DNA of 64,000 nucleotides from Flavobacterium sp. (lineage in GTDB: Bacteria; Bacteroidota; Bacteroidia; Flavobacteriales; Flavobacteriaceae). The stretch is taken from NCBI RefSeq assembly GCF_027484205.1, contig NZ_JAIXUB010000030.1:51259-115258 (forward strand), in the 5' to 3' direction. Shown here piece after piece: positions 9,590 through 18,228 of this stretch; positions within the stretch are counted from its first letter, which is position 1; every line of letters starts with the position of its first letter. A program made the translations under genes and the position numbers. Below the pieces are notes generated by a model. The model was not told where the DNA came from, did no database searches, and worked only from the letters and a program-made list of their open reading frames with translations.

Positions 9590-10463
9590 TGGGTTCTATG
9601 TGTATCAAAACGTGACCAAGTTGCTGAATTTCTTCACGTAAAGTGTCTTTTAAACGATGTGAAATATCATGACCTTCTTTTACACTAATAGTAGAATCTA
9701 CAATAGCATGAAGATCAACATGGTATTTCATTCCAGCTTTTCTTATAAAGCACTTTTCAGTGTCAATTACACCTTCAACTTGGTGCGAAACTTTTCTTAT
9801 TTCTTCAACTAAATCATCATATAAATGCTCATCCATTATTTCACCTAAAGCAGGTCTAAAAATTAAATAGCTGTTGTATAAAATAAAACCTGAAGCAAAA
9901 AGTGCAGCCCAATCGTCAGCCGATTCGTAACCTTTTCCTAAAAAAAGTGCAATTGAAATTCCAATAAAAGCGGCTACAGATGTTATTGCGTCGCTTCTAT
10001 GATGCCAAGCATCTGCTTTAAGTGAGGAACTATTTGTTTCAATACTTTTTTTCATCACTTTTTGAAAAGATATTTCTTTCCAAACTATTATTAATCCTAA
10101 TACAATTAAAGTCCATGATTTTGGCAATTCGTGTGGTGTGCCAATATTCAAAACACTTTCGTATGCTATGATTGTTGCAGAAGTTATTAAAAAACCAACA
10201 ACAATGAAGGTAATTAATGGTTCTGCACGTCCATGACCATAAGGATGGTTTTCATCAGCAGGTCTGTTAGAATATTTGATTCCGAAAAGTACTAAAAATG
10301 AAGAAAAAATATCGGTAGTTGATTCAATTGCATCAGCAATTAATGCATAAGAATTACCGAAAAAACCTGCTAATCCTTTAATTACAGCTAATGAAGCATT
10401 TCCTATTAAACTAAAATAGGTTGCATTGATTGCCGTTTGTTGGTTAGCTAAATCTTTTGACAT
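9582..10463 (-). CDS. cation diffusion facilitator family transporter
   Basis: Proton-coupled efflux of a divalent metal (Zn, Fe, Mn, Co or Cd) across the inner membrane. It has 293 residues with six predicted transmembrane segments and a cytoplasmic ferredoxin-like C-terminal domain of ~85 residues. Metal-site motifs are visible in TM2 (DAIESTTD) and TM5 (HHRSD, the HxxxD signature). The C-terminal domain contains the usual paired His/Asp (KYHVDLHAIVD). The gene starts one base after the lipA stop and overlaps gap by 8 bp, so it is co-transcribed. The metal cannot be told from sequence alone; placement after the Fe-S enzyme LipA makes iron worth testing. Confidence 0.92.
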   Translation of the reverse strand: MSKDLANQQTAINATYFSLIGNASLAVIKGLAGFFGNSYALIADAIESTTDIFSSFLVLFGIKYSNRPADENHPYGHGRAEPLITFIVVGFLITSATIIAYESVLNIGTPHELPKSWTLIVLGLIIVWKEISFQKVMKKSIETNSSSLKADAWHHRSDAITSVAAFIGISIALFLGKGYESADDWAALFASGFILYNSYLIFRPALGEIMDEHLYDDLVEEIRKVSHQVEGVIDTEKCFIRKAGMKYHVDLHAIVDSTISVKEGHDISHRLKDTLREEIQQLGHVLIHIEPNE

Positions 10464-10464
10464 T

Positions 10465-11334
10465 TTATAAAATATGCTTTTCTGCGTGATAAGAAGAACG
10501 AACTAAAGCGCCACTTTCTACATGAAGAAATCCCATTTCTTTACCAATTTTTTCGTATTTTTCAAATTGTTCTGGTGTAATGAATTCTTTTACAGGTAAG
10601 TGCTTTTTACTTGGTTGTAAATATTGTCCAATTGTTATAATGTCAACATTTTGGTTGCGAATGTCTTGCATAGTTTCAATAACCTCTGCTTCTGTTTCGC
10701 CCAAACCTAACATGATTCCCGATTTAGTTCTACGAATTCCTTTTTCTTTCAAATATCTTAAAACTTCTAAGCTTTTGTCATATTTTGCCTGAATTCGAAC
10801 TTCTCTGGTTAATCGACGAACGGTTTCCATGTTGTGAGAAACCACTTCTGGATTCGCTTCAATAATTCTATCAATATTTCTAGTATTTCCTTGAAAATCT
10901 GGAATTAAAGTTTCTAAAGTTGTATTAGGATTCATCCTGCGGATGGCTTGAACAGTTTCTAACCAAATGATTGATCCCATATCTTTCAAGTCATCTCTAT
11001 CAACGCTAGTAATCACAGCATGTTTGATGTTCATTATTTTTATTGAACGCGCCACTTTTTCTGGTTCGTCCCAATCAACATTTTCTGGACGACCGGTTTT
11101 TACGCCACAAAATCCGCAGGAACGTGTACAAATATTACCAAGAATCATAAAAGTAGCTGTTCCTTCACCCCAACATTCACCCATATTAGGGCAACTTCCT
11201 GAAGTACAGATAGTATTCAATTTATACTTGTCAACTAATCCACGAAGTTCAGTATATTTTTGACCAATAGGCAATTTTACTTTTAGCCATTTCGGTTTTC
11301 CAATAGGAAGATTGTTTTCAGTAGCCGTTTCCAT
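10465..11334 (-). CDS. lipA: lipoyl synthase
   Basis: Radical-SAM enzyme inserting two sulfurs into octanoyl groups on E2/H-protein domains. With the start used here it has 289 residues. The auxiliary cluster cysteines (C43, C48, C54 in [12 protein letters not shown]) and the radical-SAM CxxxCxxC (C69, C73, C76 in CTRSCGFC) are intact, and the C-terminal RSSYHAE motif is present. An in-frame TTG at 11355 would add seven residues, but it sits inside the promoter -7 box (11353-11360), so ATG 11334 (or 11340) must be the real start. First gene of the lipA-CDF-gap operon. Confidence 0.94.
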   Translation of the reverse strand: METATENNLPIGKPKWLKVKLPIGQKYTELRGLVDKYKLNTICTSGSCPNMGECWGEGTATFMILGNICTRSCGFCGVKTGRPENVDWDEPEKVARSIKIMNIKHAVITSVDRDDLKDMGSIIWLETVQAIRRMNPNTTLETLIPDFQGNTRNIDRIIEANPEVVSHNMETVRRLTREVRIQAKYDKSLEVLRYLKEKGIRRTKSGIMLGLGETEAEVIETMQDIRNQNVDIITIGQYLQPSKKHLPVKEFITPEQFEKYEKIGKEMGFLHVESGALVRSSYHAEKHIL

Positions 11335-11352
11335 ATTCATTTTTTTGAATTG

Positions 11353-11360
11353 CAAAGATA
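11353..11360 (-). promoter_or_regulatory. -7 box of the lipA-CDF-gap operon
   Basis: On the minus strand the sequence is TATCTTTG, a perfect TAnnTTTG box. Transcription would begin around 11347, leaving a leader of about 13 bases before ATG 11334. This decides the lipA start. Confidence 0.55.
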
Positions 11361-11413
11361 GTTAAAGTTGAAATAGAAAATTAAATTTTAGAATCAAGAA
11401 TTTCGATGAAATG

Positions 11414-11451
11414 ATTAAAAAAAACCTGCCTTATTATGAAAATAAGACAGG
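11414..11451 (-). terminator. intrinsic terminator of the tonB gene
   Basis: An 11-bp stem (11425-11435 with 11441-11451, one mismatch) with a 5-base loop. On the minus strand it is followed by eight T. It separates tonB from the lipA promoter. Confidence 0.85.
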
Positions 11452-11487
11452 CACATTTATTAACTTATGGCAAGTCAATTTTACTTT

Positions 11488-12306
11488 TTAATTCATTTGA
11501 ACTTTTATAGGTAATGAATATTGAGTTCTTACAGGTTGACCATTTAAAATTCCTGCAACCCATTTTGTTTTTATAGATTTTAAAACTCTAATTGCTTCTT
11601 TCTCTAGACCATAACCAGGATTTTTTAAGACTTTTATATCCGTCATTGTTCCGTCTTTTTCAATTACAAATGATAAAAGAACTGTTACTACTTTTTCTTC
11701 ATTGATTTCTGGAACTTCAAATTTTTCACCTACTTGTTTTCTAAATTTATTAATTCCTCCAGGAAAATCTGGTTGTACATCTAAAACTGCTGTCATAACA
11801 GGATCTTTTGAAGGTTCTGGTGAGTCAACAATTCCGGAACCTTGACTTCCTGTATTGGTTGGAAATGGATTTGTACCTGTTCCACCTTCATTTCCTGTTG
11901 GTTGATTATCTTTTGGAAGTTCTTTATTTGTTGGAATATCTTCTGTTGCCTCATGCGTTTCCGAAGCAACATAGTTTTGATTATTTGGAACTTTTTCAAC
12001 TGGAGCTGAATTATTTGAAATTGGCTCAATTGGTTTTGGTTCGTCAACAATTGGTTCAGAATAATTATCTACTTTAATTATTGTATCAATAATAGGCGGA
12101 ATAGGGCATTCAACTTGTTTAGCTCCAAAAGAACTAAATAACATACCAATTCCTGATACAAAACCAATAAATAGAGTTCCTGAGAAGAATGCTAGAATGG
12201 TTGTTTTGGTGCTGTCTTGACGTAATTTATACGCACCATACTCTTGGTTTTTACCTTCAAATACAAGGTCTAACCACTTTTTTTCAAAGATACTTAAGTT
12301 TGACAT
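11488..12306 (-). CDS. TonB family energy transducer
   Basis: Couples proton-motive force to TonB-dependent outer-membrane receptors. It has 272 residues: a short cytoplasmic N-terminus (KKWLDLVFEGKNQEYGAY, a hallmark of Bacteroidetes TonB), one transmembrane helix at about 33-56, and a periplasmic linker rich in Pro, Thr, Glu and Asn (about 75-170). The C-terminal TonB domain (about 185-272) begins PDFPGG and ends with the RTQYSLPIKVQ strand. No exbB/exbD lies beside it here. It stands alone between its own terminator and a gene-free stretch. Confidence 0.93.
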   Translation of the reverse strand: MSNLSIFEKKWLDLVFEGKNQEYGAYKLRQDSTKTTILAFFSGTLFIGFVSGIGMLFSSFGAKQVECPIPPIIDTIIKVDNYSEPIVDEPKPIEPISNNSAPVEKVPNNQNYVASETHEATEDIPTNKELPKDNQPTGNEGGTGTNPFPTNTGSQGSGIVDSPEPSKDPVMTAVLDVQPDFPGGINKFRKQVGEKFEVPEINEEKVVTVLLSFVIEKDGTMTDIKVLKNPGYGLEKEAIRVLKSIKTKWVAGILNGQPVRTQYSLPIKVQMN

Positions 12307-12701
12307 AATTTATAGTTTTAATTGTTAAGTATCGATGTTACATAAGCTTTTAGTTTTTGGATTTCAGATATTAAATTTCAGATTTCAAAAACTTTGTAAA
12401 ATTATTGTAATCTGTTTTTACTTTTAATAACGCAAACATTATTCCAATATTGTGTGATTTTTGTAAGAAAATTTTATTAAGTGTAAATTATTGTTTGAAT
12501 ATTGAAGTTAATAGTGTGTTTTTGTGAATTTGAAACTCTATTCAATACAAATACTACCTAACCCTGATCTCGTCATTGTTGGAGCTCTTGTCTTGTGATA
12601 ACAAGTCAAAGCGACTGACGAGAGCAGGAAAATGGAAACCAAGAATTTACTTGTGATTCGTTCCTTCTTTCGACTCCCGAAGTTTCGTGACAGGATGACA
12701 A
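12307..12701. other. 395-bp gene-free stretch between tonB and the ECF sigma gene
   Basis: Contents in order: the presumed tonB 5' region; an A/T-rich run with repeated ATTTCAGAT words (about 12358-12390); a REP-like hairpin element (12544-12640); and a partial copy of a second dispersed motif (12668-12700, TTTCGACTCCCGAAG ending GACAGGATGACA) that touches the sigma gene stop. No convincing ORF is present. Confidence 0.6.
12544..12640. repeat. REP-like hairpin element, copy A
   Basis: It begins AATACAAATACTACCTAACC, reads on to CCCTGAT and closes with GAGCAGGAAAATGG. CTCGTCA (12569-12575) pairs perfectly with TGACGAG (12616-12622), flanked by CCTG (12563-12566) with CAGG (12625-12628). Its first ~26 bases match copy C at 63826-63851 with two differences, and CCCTGAT...GCAGGAA is shared with copy B at 41706-41786. 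Confidence 0.7.
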
Positions 12702-13253
12702 TTATCGTTTTGTTTGAATGATTTCTGCCAGAAGTTTTTTAGCGCGTAGCAATTTGATTTTGACGTTGCTCAAAGGTTCTTCTAGTTGTTCGGCAATTTC
12801 TTGATAACTCATTTCTTGAAAGTATCTAAGTTGGATAACTTCTTGATAATGAGGTTTTAATTCTTTTATGAATTGTAAAAGTTGCGATAAGTTTTGTTCA
12901 GTAATCAACTCGTCTTCAGCAGTTGGAGAACTATCAGCAACATTGTAAGCTTGTTGGTCTTCTTCGTCGGTGATTTCTACAAATAAAGTAGATTTTTTTT
13001 TGCGAAGTAAATCAATGTGAACGTTTTTTGCAATGGCAATTAACCATGTATTAAACTGAAATTCAGGATTGTAAGTAGTTAATTTGTCAAATGCTTTTGA
13101 GAATGTTTCTATGGTAATATCTTCGGCATCGGTTTCATTTTCAGTACGTTTTAGCATAAAACCATACACCTCGTTCCAGTAGTGGTCGAGTAGGTAAGTG
13201 AAGGCAACTTGATCGCCTTTTTTAGCTTTTTCTATGTACGGATTTATTTCCAC
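12702..13253 (-). CDS. ECF-type RNA polymerase sigma factor
   Basis: It has 183 residues. Region 2 is visible as TYLLDHYWNEVYGFMLKRT through DAEDITIETFSKAF and FNTWLIAIAKN. Region 4 is HYQEVIQLRYFQEMSYQEIA, a helix-turn-helix, ending KIKLLRAKKLL. The start is GTG at 13253 (GTG GAA ATA AAT), overlapping the upstream glycosyltransferase gene by 10 bp; no ATG is available before region 2, so translation is probably coupled to that gene. No anti-sigma gene is adjacent, unlike many ECF loci. Regulon unknown. Confidence 0.9.
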   Translation of the reverse strand: MEINPYIEKAKKGDQVAFTYLLDHYWNEVYGFMLKRTENETDAEDITIETFSKAFDKLTTYNPEFQFNTWLIAIAKNVHIDLLRKKKSTLFVEITDEEDQQAYNVADSSPTAEDELITEQNLSQLLQFIKELKPHYQEVIQLRYFQEMSYQEIAEQLEEPLSNVKIKLLRAKKLLAEIIQTKR

Positions 13254-14350
13254 TGAACGGGTTTTGAAAATGTATTAGTAATGAATACGTTGAGTTGTGT
13301 GAATATCAAAATGATTTCAATAATTGGAAACCAATACATTACGTCTTTTTCTTTGAGTTTTCCAGCTGCAAATCCAAGTGATATCCACGCAAATAGATAA
13401 CGGAAACCAATCAAACTTAGTACAATAATCCATTGAAATTGAAATGCTAAAAGGATTATAGGTAAAATTATGAACAATAATTGGGATGCATAAAAAATAG
13501 CCAATTGTGTTCTGTCTGATGCTTTGTAATGTTGAGCTGTGGCAACGTGTCTTCTTTTTTGTGTAAACCAAGCTGAAAAAGTGGTTTTAGGTTTTGAGAA
13601 AGTAAAACTTTCTGGTGTGTAGCAAATGGCTGTATTTTTTGCATTTGCTGCTTGATTGATGAACAAATCATCATCGCCTGAACGAATTTTCATGTGATCT
13701 ATAAAGCCGCGAACTTTGAAAAACTCCTCACGTTTATATGCCATATTTCGACCAACTCCCATATATGGTTTTCCTAATTTTGCCCAAGAAAAATATTGTG
13801 TTGCTGTTAATAAGGTTTCAAAACGGATGATTTTATTCAGAAACGAATTTTTAATTTTTTCGTAAGCGCCATAACCTAAAACAATAGTTTTTTGTTGGGT
13901 AAATTGGGCTGACATTTCTTTAATCCAATCGTTTGATTTTGGGTAACAATCAGCATCTGTGAAAAGTAGGTATTCGTTTTTAGCAGCTTTTATTCCTAGT
14001 GTTAGCGCAAATTTTTTGTTTCCCCAAAAGGCTTCATTATTTTCTACTTTTACTAATTTGATATTAGAATATTGTTTTTCAAATGCTTCAAAAACCTCTA
14101 AAGTTTCATCGCTGGAAGCATCGTCGATAAGAACAATTTCATAATCTTGATAATTTTGTTCTGCCAATAAGGGAATGAAATTTTTTACATTTTCTTCTTC
14201 GTTTTTGGCACAAACTATTACAGAAATTGGAACTCTTTTTGGTGTAGAAACTTGTGGTTTAGCAAAAGAAAATTTACCAAAAAACACTACATAATATAGG
14301 AACTGAACAACTACAACAGCAATGAATAAACAAAGTAAAGTTAGTAACAT
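13244..14350 (-). CDS. membrane-anchored family 2 glycosyltransferase
   Basis: Transfers a sugar from a nucleotide-sugar to an unknown acceptor at the cytoplasmic face of the inner membrane. It has 368 residues: an N-terminal transmembrane helix (1-24), then a GT-A domain beginning PISVIVCAKNEEENV, with LIDDASSDET (DD at 76-77) and the metal-binding DAD at 132-134. The acidic RSGDDDLF motif and QKRRH (a Q-x-x-R-type motif) follow. The C-terminus has three or four transmembrane segments (about 285-365). The same transcript carries the ECF sigma gene, overlapping by 10 bp. A perfect -7 box lies upstream. Confidence 0.9.
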   Translation of the reverse strand: MLLTLLCLFIAVVVVQFLYYVVFFGKFSFAKPQVSTPKRVPISVIVCAKNEEENVKNFIPLLAEQNYQDYEIVLIDDASSDETLEVFEAFEKQYSNIKLVKVENNEAFWGNKKFALTLGIKAAKNEYLLFTDADCYPKSNDWIKEMSAQFTQQKTIVLGYGAYEKIKNSFLNKIIRFETLLTATQYFSWAKLGKPYMGVGRNMAYKREEFFKVRGFIDHMKIRSGDDDLFINQAANAKNTAICYTPESFTFSKPKTTFSAWFTQKRRHVATAQHYKASDRTQLAIFYASQLLFIILPIILLAFQFQWIIVLSLIGFRYLFAWISLGFAAGKLKEKDVMYWFPIIEIILIFTQLNVFITNTFSKPVQWK

Positions 14351-14382
14351 AATGGCTTTTTTGTTTTGTTTAAAAACGATTG

Positions 14383-14390
14383 CAAAAGTA
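14383..14390 (-). promoter_or_regulatory. -7 box of the glycosyltransferase-sigma factor pair
   Basis: TACTTTTG on the minus strand is a perfect TAnnTTTG match, 33 bases before the glycosyltransferase ATG. No clear -33 element. Confidence 0.45.
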
Positions 14391-14407
14391 TGAAATTCAA
14401 TTTTGAA

Positions 14408-15139
14408 TTACGAATTATGTTTTGTGAAATTTTCAATCTGGGAAAATTCTGACCATTGTAGATTTTTGGGTAACTTTTTATTTGAAAATTCTATATGGAT
14501 GACACGTCTATTTTTTTCATTTGTAGTTTTATTTGAAGCATAAAACAGTAACGGTTTCATTAACATTATTCCGCCTGAATTTACATTACAAAAAACTTCT
14601 ATTTCTTTTTCAAATTCTATTGAATCGATTCTACAAATTGATTTTAGGTGAGATTTTTTTAAAACTTTTAAAGCACCATTTTTCTCGTTTGTGTCGTCCA
14701 AATGAATTCGTATTGTGAATATGTTCTCCAATATTTCTTTAGAAGGTTGAACTGAAAATTGATTGTGCTTTGTGGTCCAGTTTGAAAAATTTTCATCTTC
14801 AATTTTTTTATCAACTGATATGGTTAAATCTTGATGATAGGAAACAAACCAATTCGATTTTTCTGGTTTATCGAAAAATATTGATTTTATAATAAAATAG
14901 TCTTTACCACCAATACTTTCTATTATTTCTTTTAGACTTTCGTTAAAAAGTAATTTCTTGATTTCTGGAAATTCTTTTACAAATTGTCTAATTGCAAATA
15001 GATCATTTGTTTTTCTAAAAATAGGATTTGAAGTGTCTAAGTTGTTGATAAAATTTGAAATTGTATTAATTTCATCTTTACTATAAATATTATTTACAAC
15101 ATGAAAGCCTTGTTCATGAAATTCATTAATTAGCTTCAT
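14408..15139 (-). CDS. phytanoyl-CoA dioxygenase (PhyH)-like protein with altered metal site
   Basis: Non-heme Fe(II)/2-oxoglutarate oxygenase fold, 243 residues. The proximal metal pair is present (H102 and D104 in YHQDLTI) and so is the 2-oxoglutarate-binding arginine region (RRVIHIEFS). At the position where relatives carry the distal histidine (LLLH-S), this protein reads PLLFYAS, with Tyr200 encoded by TAT. One of the three iron ligands therefore seems lost, and activity may be reduced, altered or absent. The gene overlaps its upstream neighbour (an unknown 166-residue protein) by 14 bp, implying coupling. Substrate unknown. Confidence 0.75.
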   Translation of the reverse strand: MKLINEFHEQGFHVVNNIYSKDEINTISNFINNLDTSNPIFRKTNDLFAIRQFVKEFPEIKKLLFNESLKEIIESIGGKDYFIIKSIFFDKPEKSNWFVSYHQDLTISVDKKIEDENFSNWTTKHNQFSVQPSKEILENIFTIRIHLDDTNEKNGALKVLKKSHLKSICRIDSIEFEKEIEVFCNVNSGGIMLMKPLLFYASNKTTNEKNRRVIHIEFSNKKLPKNLQWSEFSQIENFTKHNS

Positions 15140-15626
15140 AATTCATTAATAATCTAATAGATTCAAAATAATCAGTTTCGAATGTTATGACTCTTATTTC
15201 ATAAATTAAAAAATTGAAATCATATTCAGTTTCTATTTTCCCATTTGAAAGAATCATGTCAATAATAAATTCATTCCCAATAATTTTATTCATTTTTCCA
15301 TAAAATAATTCATTTTCTGAATCATCTTGGAATTCAAATAAACCATACTTGTTTTCAGACCATTTAAGAATATCAAAAGCTGAATCTAATTTTAAATCTT
15401 TTGGTTTTTCTAAATTAAGTTTTTTGAGCTTAAGAACAATTACAAGTTTATCATCATTTGAAATGGCTTTTCTCTTTTTTATGAATTTCTTATTGTAAAT
15501 CTTATAACCATCAACAGTATAATCTATAGGGATGTGTTTAGCTAAAATCCAATTTTCATTTTCAAAAATTAAAATTCCAGTTTCTTTTTTCTTCCAACCT
15601 TTTAGTTTAAATTTTTCTATTAACAT
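15126..15626 (-). CDS. hypothetical protein
   Basis: A 166-residue, Lys/Glu-rich soluble protein without a signal peptide or membrane helix. I do not recognise a family. It alternates beta-strand-like runs (ENWILAKHIPIDYTVDGY, NFLIYEIRVITFETDYF). It starts 2 bases after the murB stop and its 3' end overlaps the PhyH-like gene by 14 bp, so all three are probably one transcription unit. Function unknown. Confidence 0.75.
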   Translation of the reverse strand: MLIEKFKLKGWKKKETGILIFENENWILAKHIPIDYTVDGYKIYNKKFIKKRKAISNDDKLVIVLKLKKLNLEKPKDLKLDSAFDILKWSENKYGLFEFQDDSENELFYGKMNKIIGNEFIIDMILSNGKIETEYDFNFLIYEIRVITFETDYFESIRLLMNYEAN

Positions 15627-15628
15627 AA

Positions 15629-16642
15629 TTAAATTACATTAACTTCTGCCTCAATTGCAATTCCGTACTTATCGAAAACAGTTTTTTGAACGTATTTTGA
15701 TAAGTTTAAAATATCTTGACCTGTTGCGTTTCCATAATTTACTAAAACAAGTGCTTGATTTTTATGAACTCCAGCATCGTCTTTTCGATATCCTTTTAAT
15801 CCAGCGTGTTCTATAAGCCAACCAGCAGGAACTTTAACTTCAGTTGGTGAAACTTCAAAGAATTTTACTTCTGGAAATTTTTGTTGTACTTTTTCAAATA
15901 ATTCCTTTGGGATAATCGGATTTTTAAAGAAACTTCCGCTATTTCCAAGCTCTTTTGGATCAGGTAATTTACTTTGACGAATGGCAATCACAGCATTAGA
16001 AACGTCTTTTAAGGTTGGAGTTGTAACGTTATGTTTTTCCAATTCTTTTGTTATGTCGCCATACGACGTATTGATTCTGTGATTGCGTTTTGTGAGTTTG
16101 AAAACCACAGAAGTTATCACAAATTTATCTTTTGCTTCTTGTTTGAAAATACTTTCTCTGTAGCCAAAATTGCAATCTTCTTTTGTGAAGGATTTCATTT
16201 CTTGTGATAGAATATTCATAGCTTCACACGAAACAAATGTATCTTTAATTTCAGTTCCGTAAGCACCAATATTTTGAACTGGAGTTGTACCAACATTACC
16301 AGGAATCAACGACATATTTTCTAATCCACCAAAATTTTGATTGATGGTCCAAAGCACAAATTCATGCCAATTTTCTCCTGCTTGACTTTCAACCCAAACA
16401 CAATCTTCGTCTTCTTTGATGATTTTTTTTCCTTTCAAATCAACATGAATCACCAAAGCATCAATATCTTGAGTCAATAACATATTGCTTCCGCCACCAA
16501 GAATGAATTTTTTATCGGAAGCATGATTTTTTAAAACCGATTGCAATTCGTCAAGATTATGAACGGCTACAAATTGTTTTGCTTTAGCTTCAATACCAAA
16601 AGTGTTGTATTTTTTTAAGGAGAAATTATTGTGGATTTGCAT
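15629..16642 (-). CDS. murB: UDP-N-acetylenolpyruvoylglucosamine reductase
   Basis: FAD/NADPH enzyme making UDP-N-acetylmuramate for peptidoglycan in the cytoplasm. It has 337 residues, a type I MurB length. FAD-binding motifs KKYNTFGIEA (N-terminus), LGGGSNMLL and IPGNVGTTPVQNIGAYG are clear. The active-site segment LGNSGSFFKNPI carries the catalytic Ser, and the AGWLIEHAGLKG motif and a late Glu (IEAEVNVI) are present. It heads the murB-hypothetical-PhyH run. An intergenic repeat block lies just before its start. Confidence 0.95.
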   Translation of the reverse strand: MQIHNNFSLKKYNTFGIEAKAKQFVAVHNLDELQSVLKNHASDKKFILGGGSNMLLTQDIDALVIHVDLKGKKIIKEDEDCVWVESQAGENWHEFVLWTINQNFGGLENMSLIPGNVGTTPVQNIGAYGTEIKDTFVSCEAMNILSQEMKSFTKEDCNFGYRESIFKQEAKDKFVITSVVFKLTKRNHRINTSYGDITKELEKHNVTTPTLKDVSNAVIAIRQSKLPDPKELGNSGSFFKNPIIPKELFEKVQQKFPEVKFFEVSPTEVKVPAGWLIEHAGLKGYRKDDAGVHKNQALVLVNYGNATGQDILNLSKYVQKTVFDKYGIAIEAEVNVI

Positions 16643-16645
16643 GAA

Positions 16646-16728
16646 AAATTACGAATTTGAAATTACGAATTACGATTCTAAAATTGAAATTAAAAATTAG
16701 TAATTCATAATTTTTAATTTTTAATTGA
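16646..16728. repeat. intergenic repeat block before murB
   Basis: The whole 89-bp gap is made of AATTACGAA and AATTAAAAATTA words and their reverse complements, giving an A/T-rich inverted repeat (GAAATTAAAAATTAGTAATT against TAATTTTTAATTTTTAATT). It ends 3 bases from the murB start codon. Confidence 0.6.
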
Positions 16729-16731
16729 TTT

Positions 16732-17406
16732 CTATTCTTCGGTTTCTAAAGCACGTCTCAAAAAGTCGTTCATCGGTTTTAGTGCTATTAATTTTTGAGA
16801 TACTACTTTACTAAAATCTGGTTTTGTAAAAAGTTTTTCGTCAATTTTTTGAGAAGCAGTAAAACTTTTTAGTTTTAAAAATTCAATCGCTGGATGATTT
16901 GGATCAAAATCTTTTGGAGCTTTTTTCAAGGTGTTGTTTTCATCTCTAGTTAGTTCTTTGAACTCATTTTTAAATGTTTTATCAGCAATAATAGCCTCTA
17001 AATCATCGTGAAAAAATTCTATTTCCTTACGAATTAATTTTAATTCATTTGGTTCTGGACACCAAACGCCACCTGCGATGAAGCAACTTCCTTTTTCAAA
17101 ATGAATATAATATCCTGGACTGTTTTTTCGGTTTTTATTTTGTGTAAACCAAACACCCATATTGGTTTTGTATGGCGATTTATCTTTAGAAAAACGAATA
17201 TCACGATTGATACGAAACGTACAATTTTTAACTTCTAATGGTTCTAATGTTGGATCCAAAAGTTTCATTTCAGACAAAATTGATGCTATAAAACTATGAT
17301 AGTCTTTTTTGTAACTTTCATAACGTTTTTTGTTGGCATGCATCCACTCAGTGTTGTTGTTTGCAATTAAATCCTCTAAAAATTGTAGTGCTTCTTTTGT
17401 TATCAT
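16732..17406 (-). CDS. DUF2461 family protein
   Basis: A 224-residue cytoplasmic protein of the DUF2461/TIGR02453 family, recognised from FLEDLIANNNTEWMHANKKR near the start, TFRINRDIRFSKDKSPYKTN (about 63-82) and the GGVWCPEPNELKLIRKEI stretch. The biochemical role of the family is not established. It lies between murB and the rhodanese-thioredoxin gene on the same strand, separated from each by a repeat-rich gap. Confidence 0.88.
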   Translation of the reverse strand: MITKEALQFLEDLIANNNTEWMHANKKRYESYKKDYHSFIASILSEMKLLDPTLEPLEVKNCTFRINRDIRFSKDKSPYKTNMGVWFTQNKNRKNSPGYYIHFEKGSCFIAGGVWCPEPNELKLIRKEIEFFHDDLEAIIADKTFKNEFKELTRDENNTLKKAPKDFDPNHPAIEFLKLKSFTASQKIDEKLFTKPDFSKVVSQKLIALKPMNDFLRRALETEE

Positions 17407-17409
17407 TTT

Positions 17410-17445
17410 TTAAGTTTATGAGTTTAGTAGTTTATAAGTTTAAAA
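17410..17445. repeat. intergenic repeat block before the DUF2461 gene
   Basis: Repeats of the word AGTTTATGAGTTTAGTAGTT/ATAAGTTTAAAAAGTTT, related to the blocks at 45371-45418 and 49860-49899. It begins 3-4 bases from the DUF2461 start codon. Confidence 0.55.
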
Positions 17446-17492
17446 AGTTTTGAGAATTGCCTCTAACTTAGATCTTCAAACTGCCAACTATT

Positions 17493-18212
17493 TTACAACT
17501 GTTTTCTCAAATCTTCTTCTGATAAAAAACCTAAATGCCTCCAAGTTTCTTTACCATTTTCATAAATTAAAATTACGGGTAATTCATCAAGTTTCATAAT
17601 TTCTAACAAAGTTTTGTTTTCATCAGCATCTAATCTAATTAATGAAATTTTACCTTTTAATTCGTCTTGCATTTTGGTTAAATAAGGCGCCATTTTTTTG
17701 CATGGTGCACACCATTTTGCCGAAAAATTAATGATTACTTTTTTATCAGAATTAATTAATTTTTCAAATTCTGAGACCGATAATCCTTTTGGAATTGCAG
17801 TTGCATTTGAAGTTTTCTTTCCTTGCCATTTCATAATTCCTCCATCTAAATTGTAGATTTCTTTGAATCCAAGTTCAGATAATTTATTTGCTGCTTGACC
17901 GCTTCGTCCACCAACTTTACAATATACAAAAACAGGTTTTGACTTATCTAATTTTTCAACAGTTGAAATAAAATCGCTTCCATTCCAATTCACATTTGTA
18001 GCATTTTCAAGATGTTCAACAGCATATTCCTCTGGAGTTCGTACATCTAATAATTGTGGATTTTTTATCGCTAATAATTTTGTTTCATAATCAATTCCTG
18101 CTAAGGTTTTAATAGGTTGACTTGATTCAGTAGTTCCAACAGATTTATTTGTTTGTCCTTGACAACTTACAAATAGTATGGATGATATAAATATGAATAG
18201 AAATTTTCTCAT
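17493..18212 (-). CDS. rhodanese-thioredoxin fusion lipoprotein
   Basis: 239 residues. A lipoprotein signal peptide ends in the lipobox LFVSC (lipidated Cys17). A rhodanese domain (about 40-125) has active-site Cys98 in the loop CKVGGRS. A thioredoxin domain (about 140-239) has WCAPC (C168, C171). It should act in the periplasm or be anchored to a membrane facing it, in sulfur or disulfide transfer; the actual substrate is unknown. It has its own near-perfect promoter. Fusion of the two folds recurs in Bacteroidetes. Confidence 0.9.
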   Translation of the reverse strand: MRKFLFIFISSILFVSCQGQTNKSVGTTESSQPIKTLAGIDYETKLLAIKNPQLLDVRTPEEYAVEHLENATNVNWNGSDFISTVEKLDKSKPVFVYCKVGGRSGQAANKLSELGFKEIYNLDGGIMKWQGKKTSNATAIPKGLSVSEFEKLINSDKKVIINFSAKWCAPCKKMAPYLTKMQDELKGKISLIRLDADENKTLLEIMKLDELPVILIYENGKETWRHLGFLSEEDLRKQL

Positions 18213-18228
18213 AATGTTTTTTTTGAAG

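Noticed and set aside
11335..11355. TTG start of lipA adding seven residues
   Set aside because: The TTG lies inside the promoter -7 box, so it would not be in the mRNA; the same logic removes the TTG starts at 24620 and 41522.
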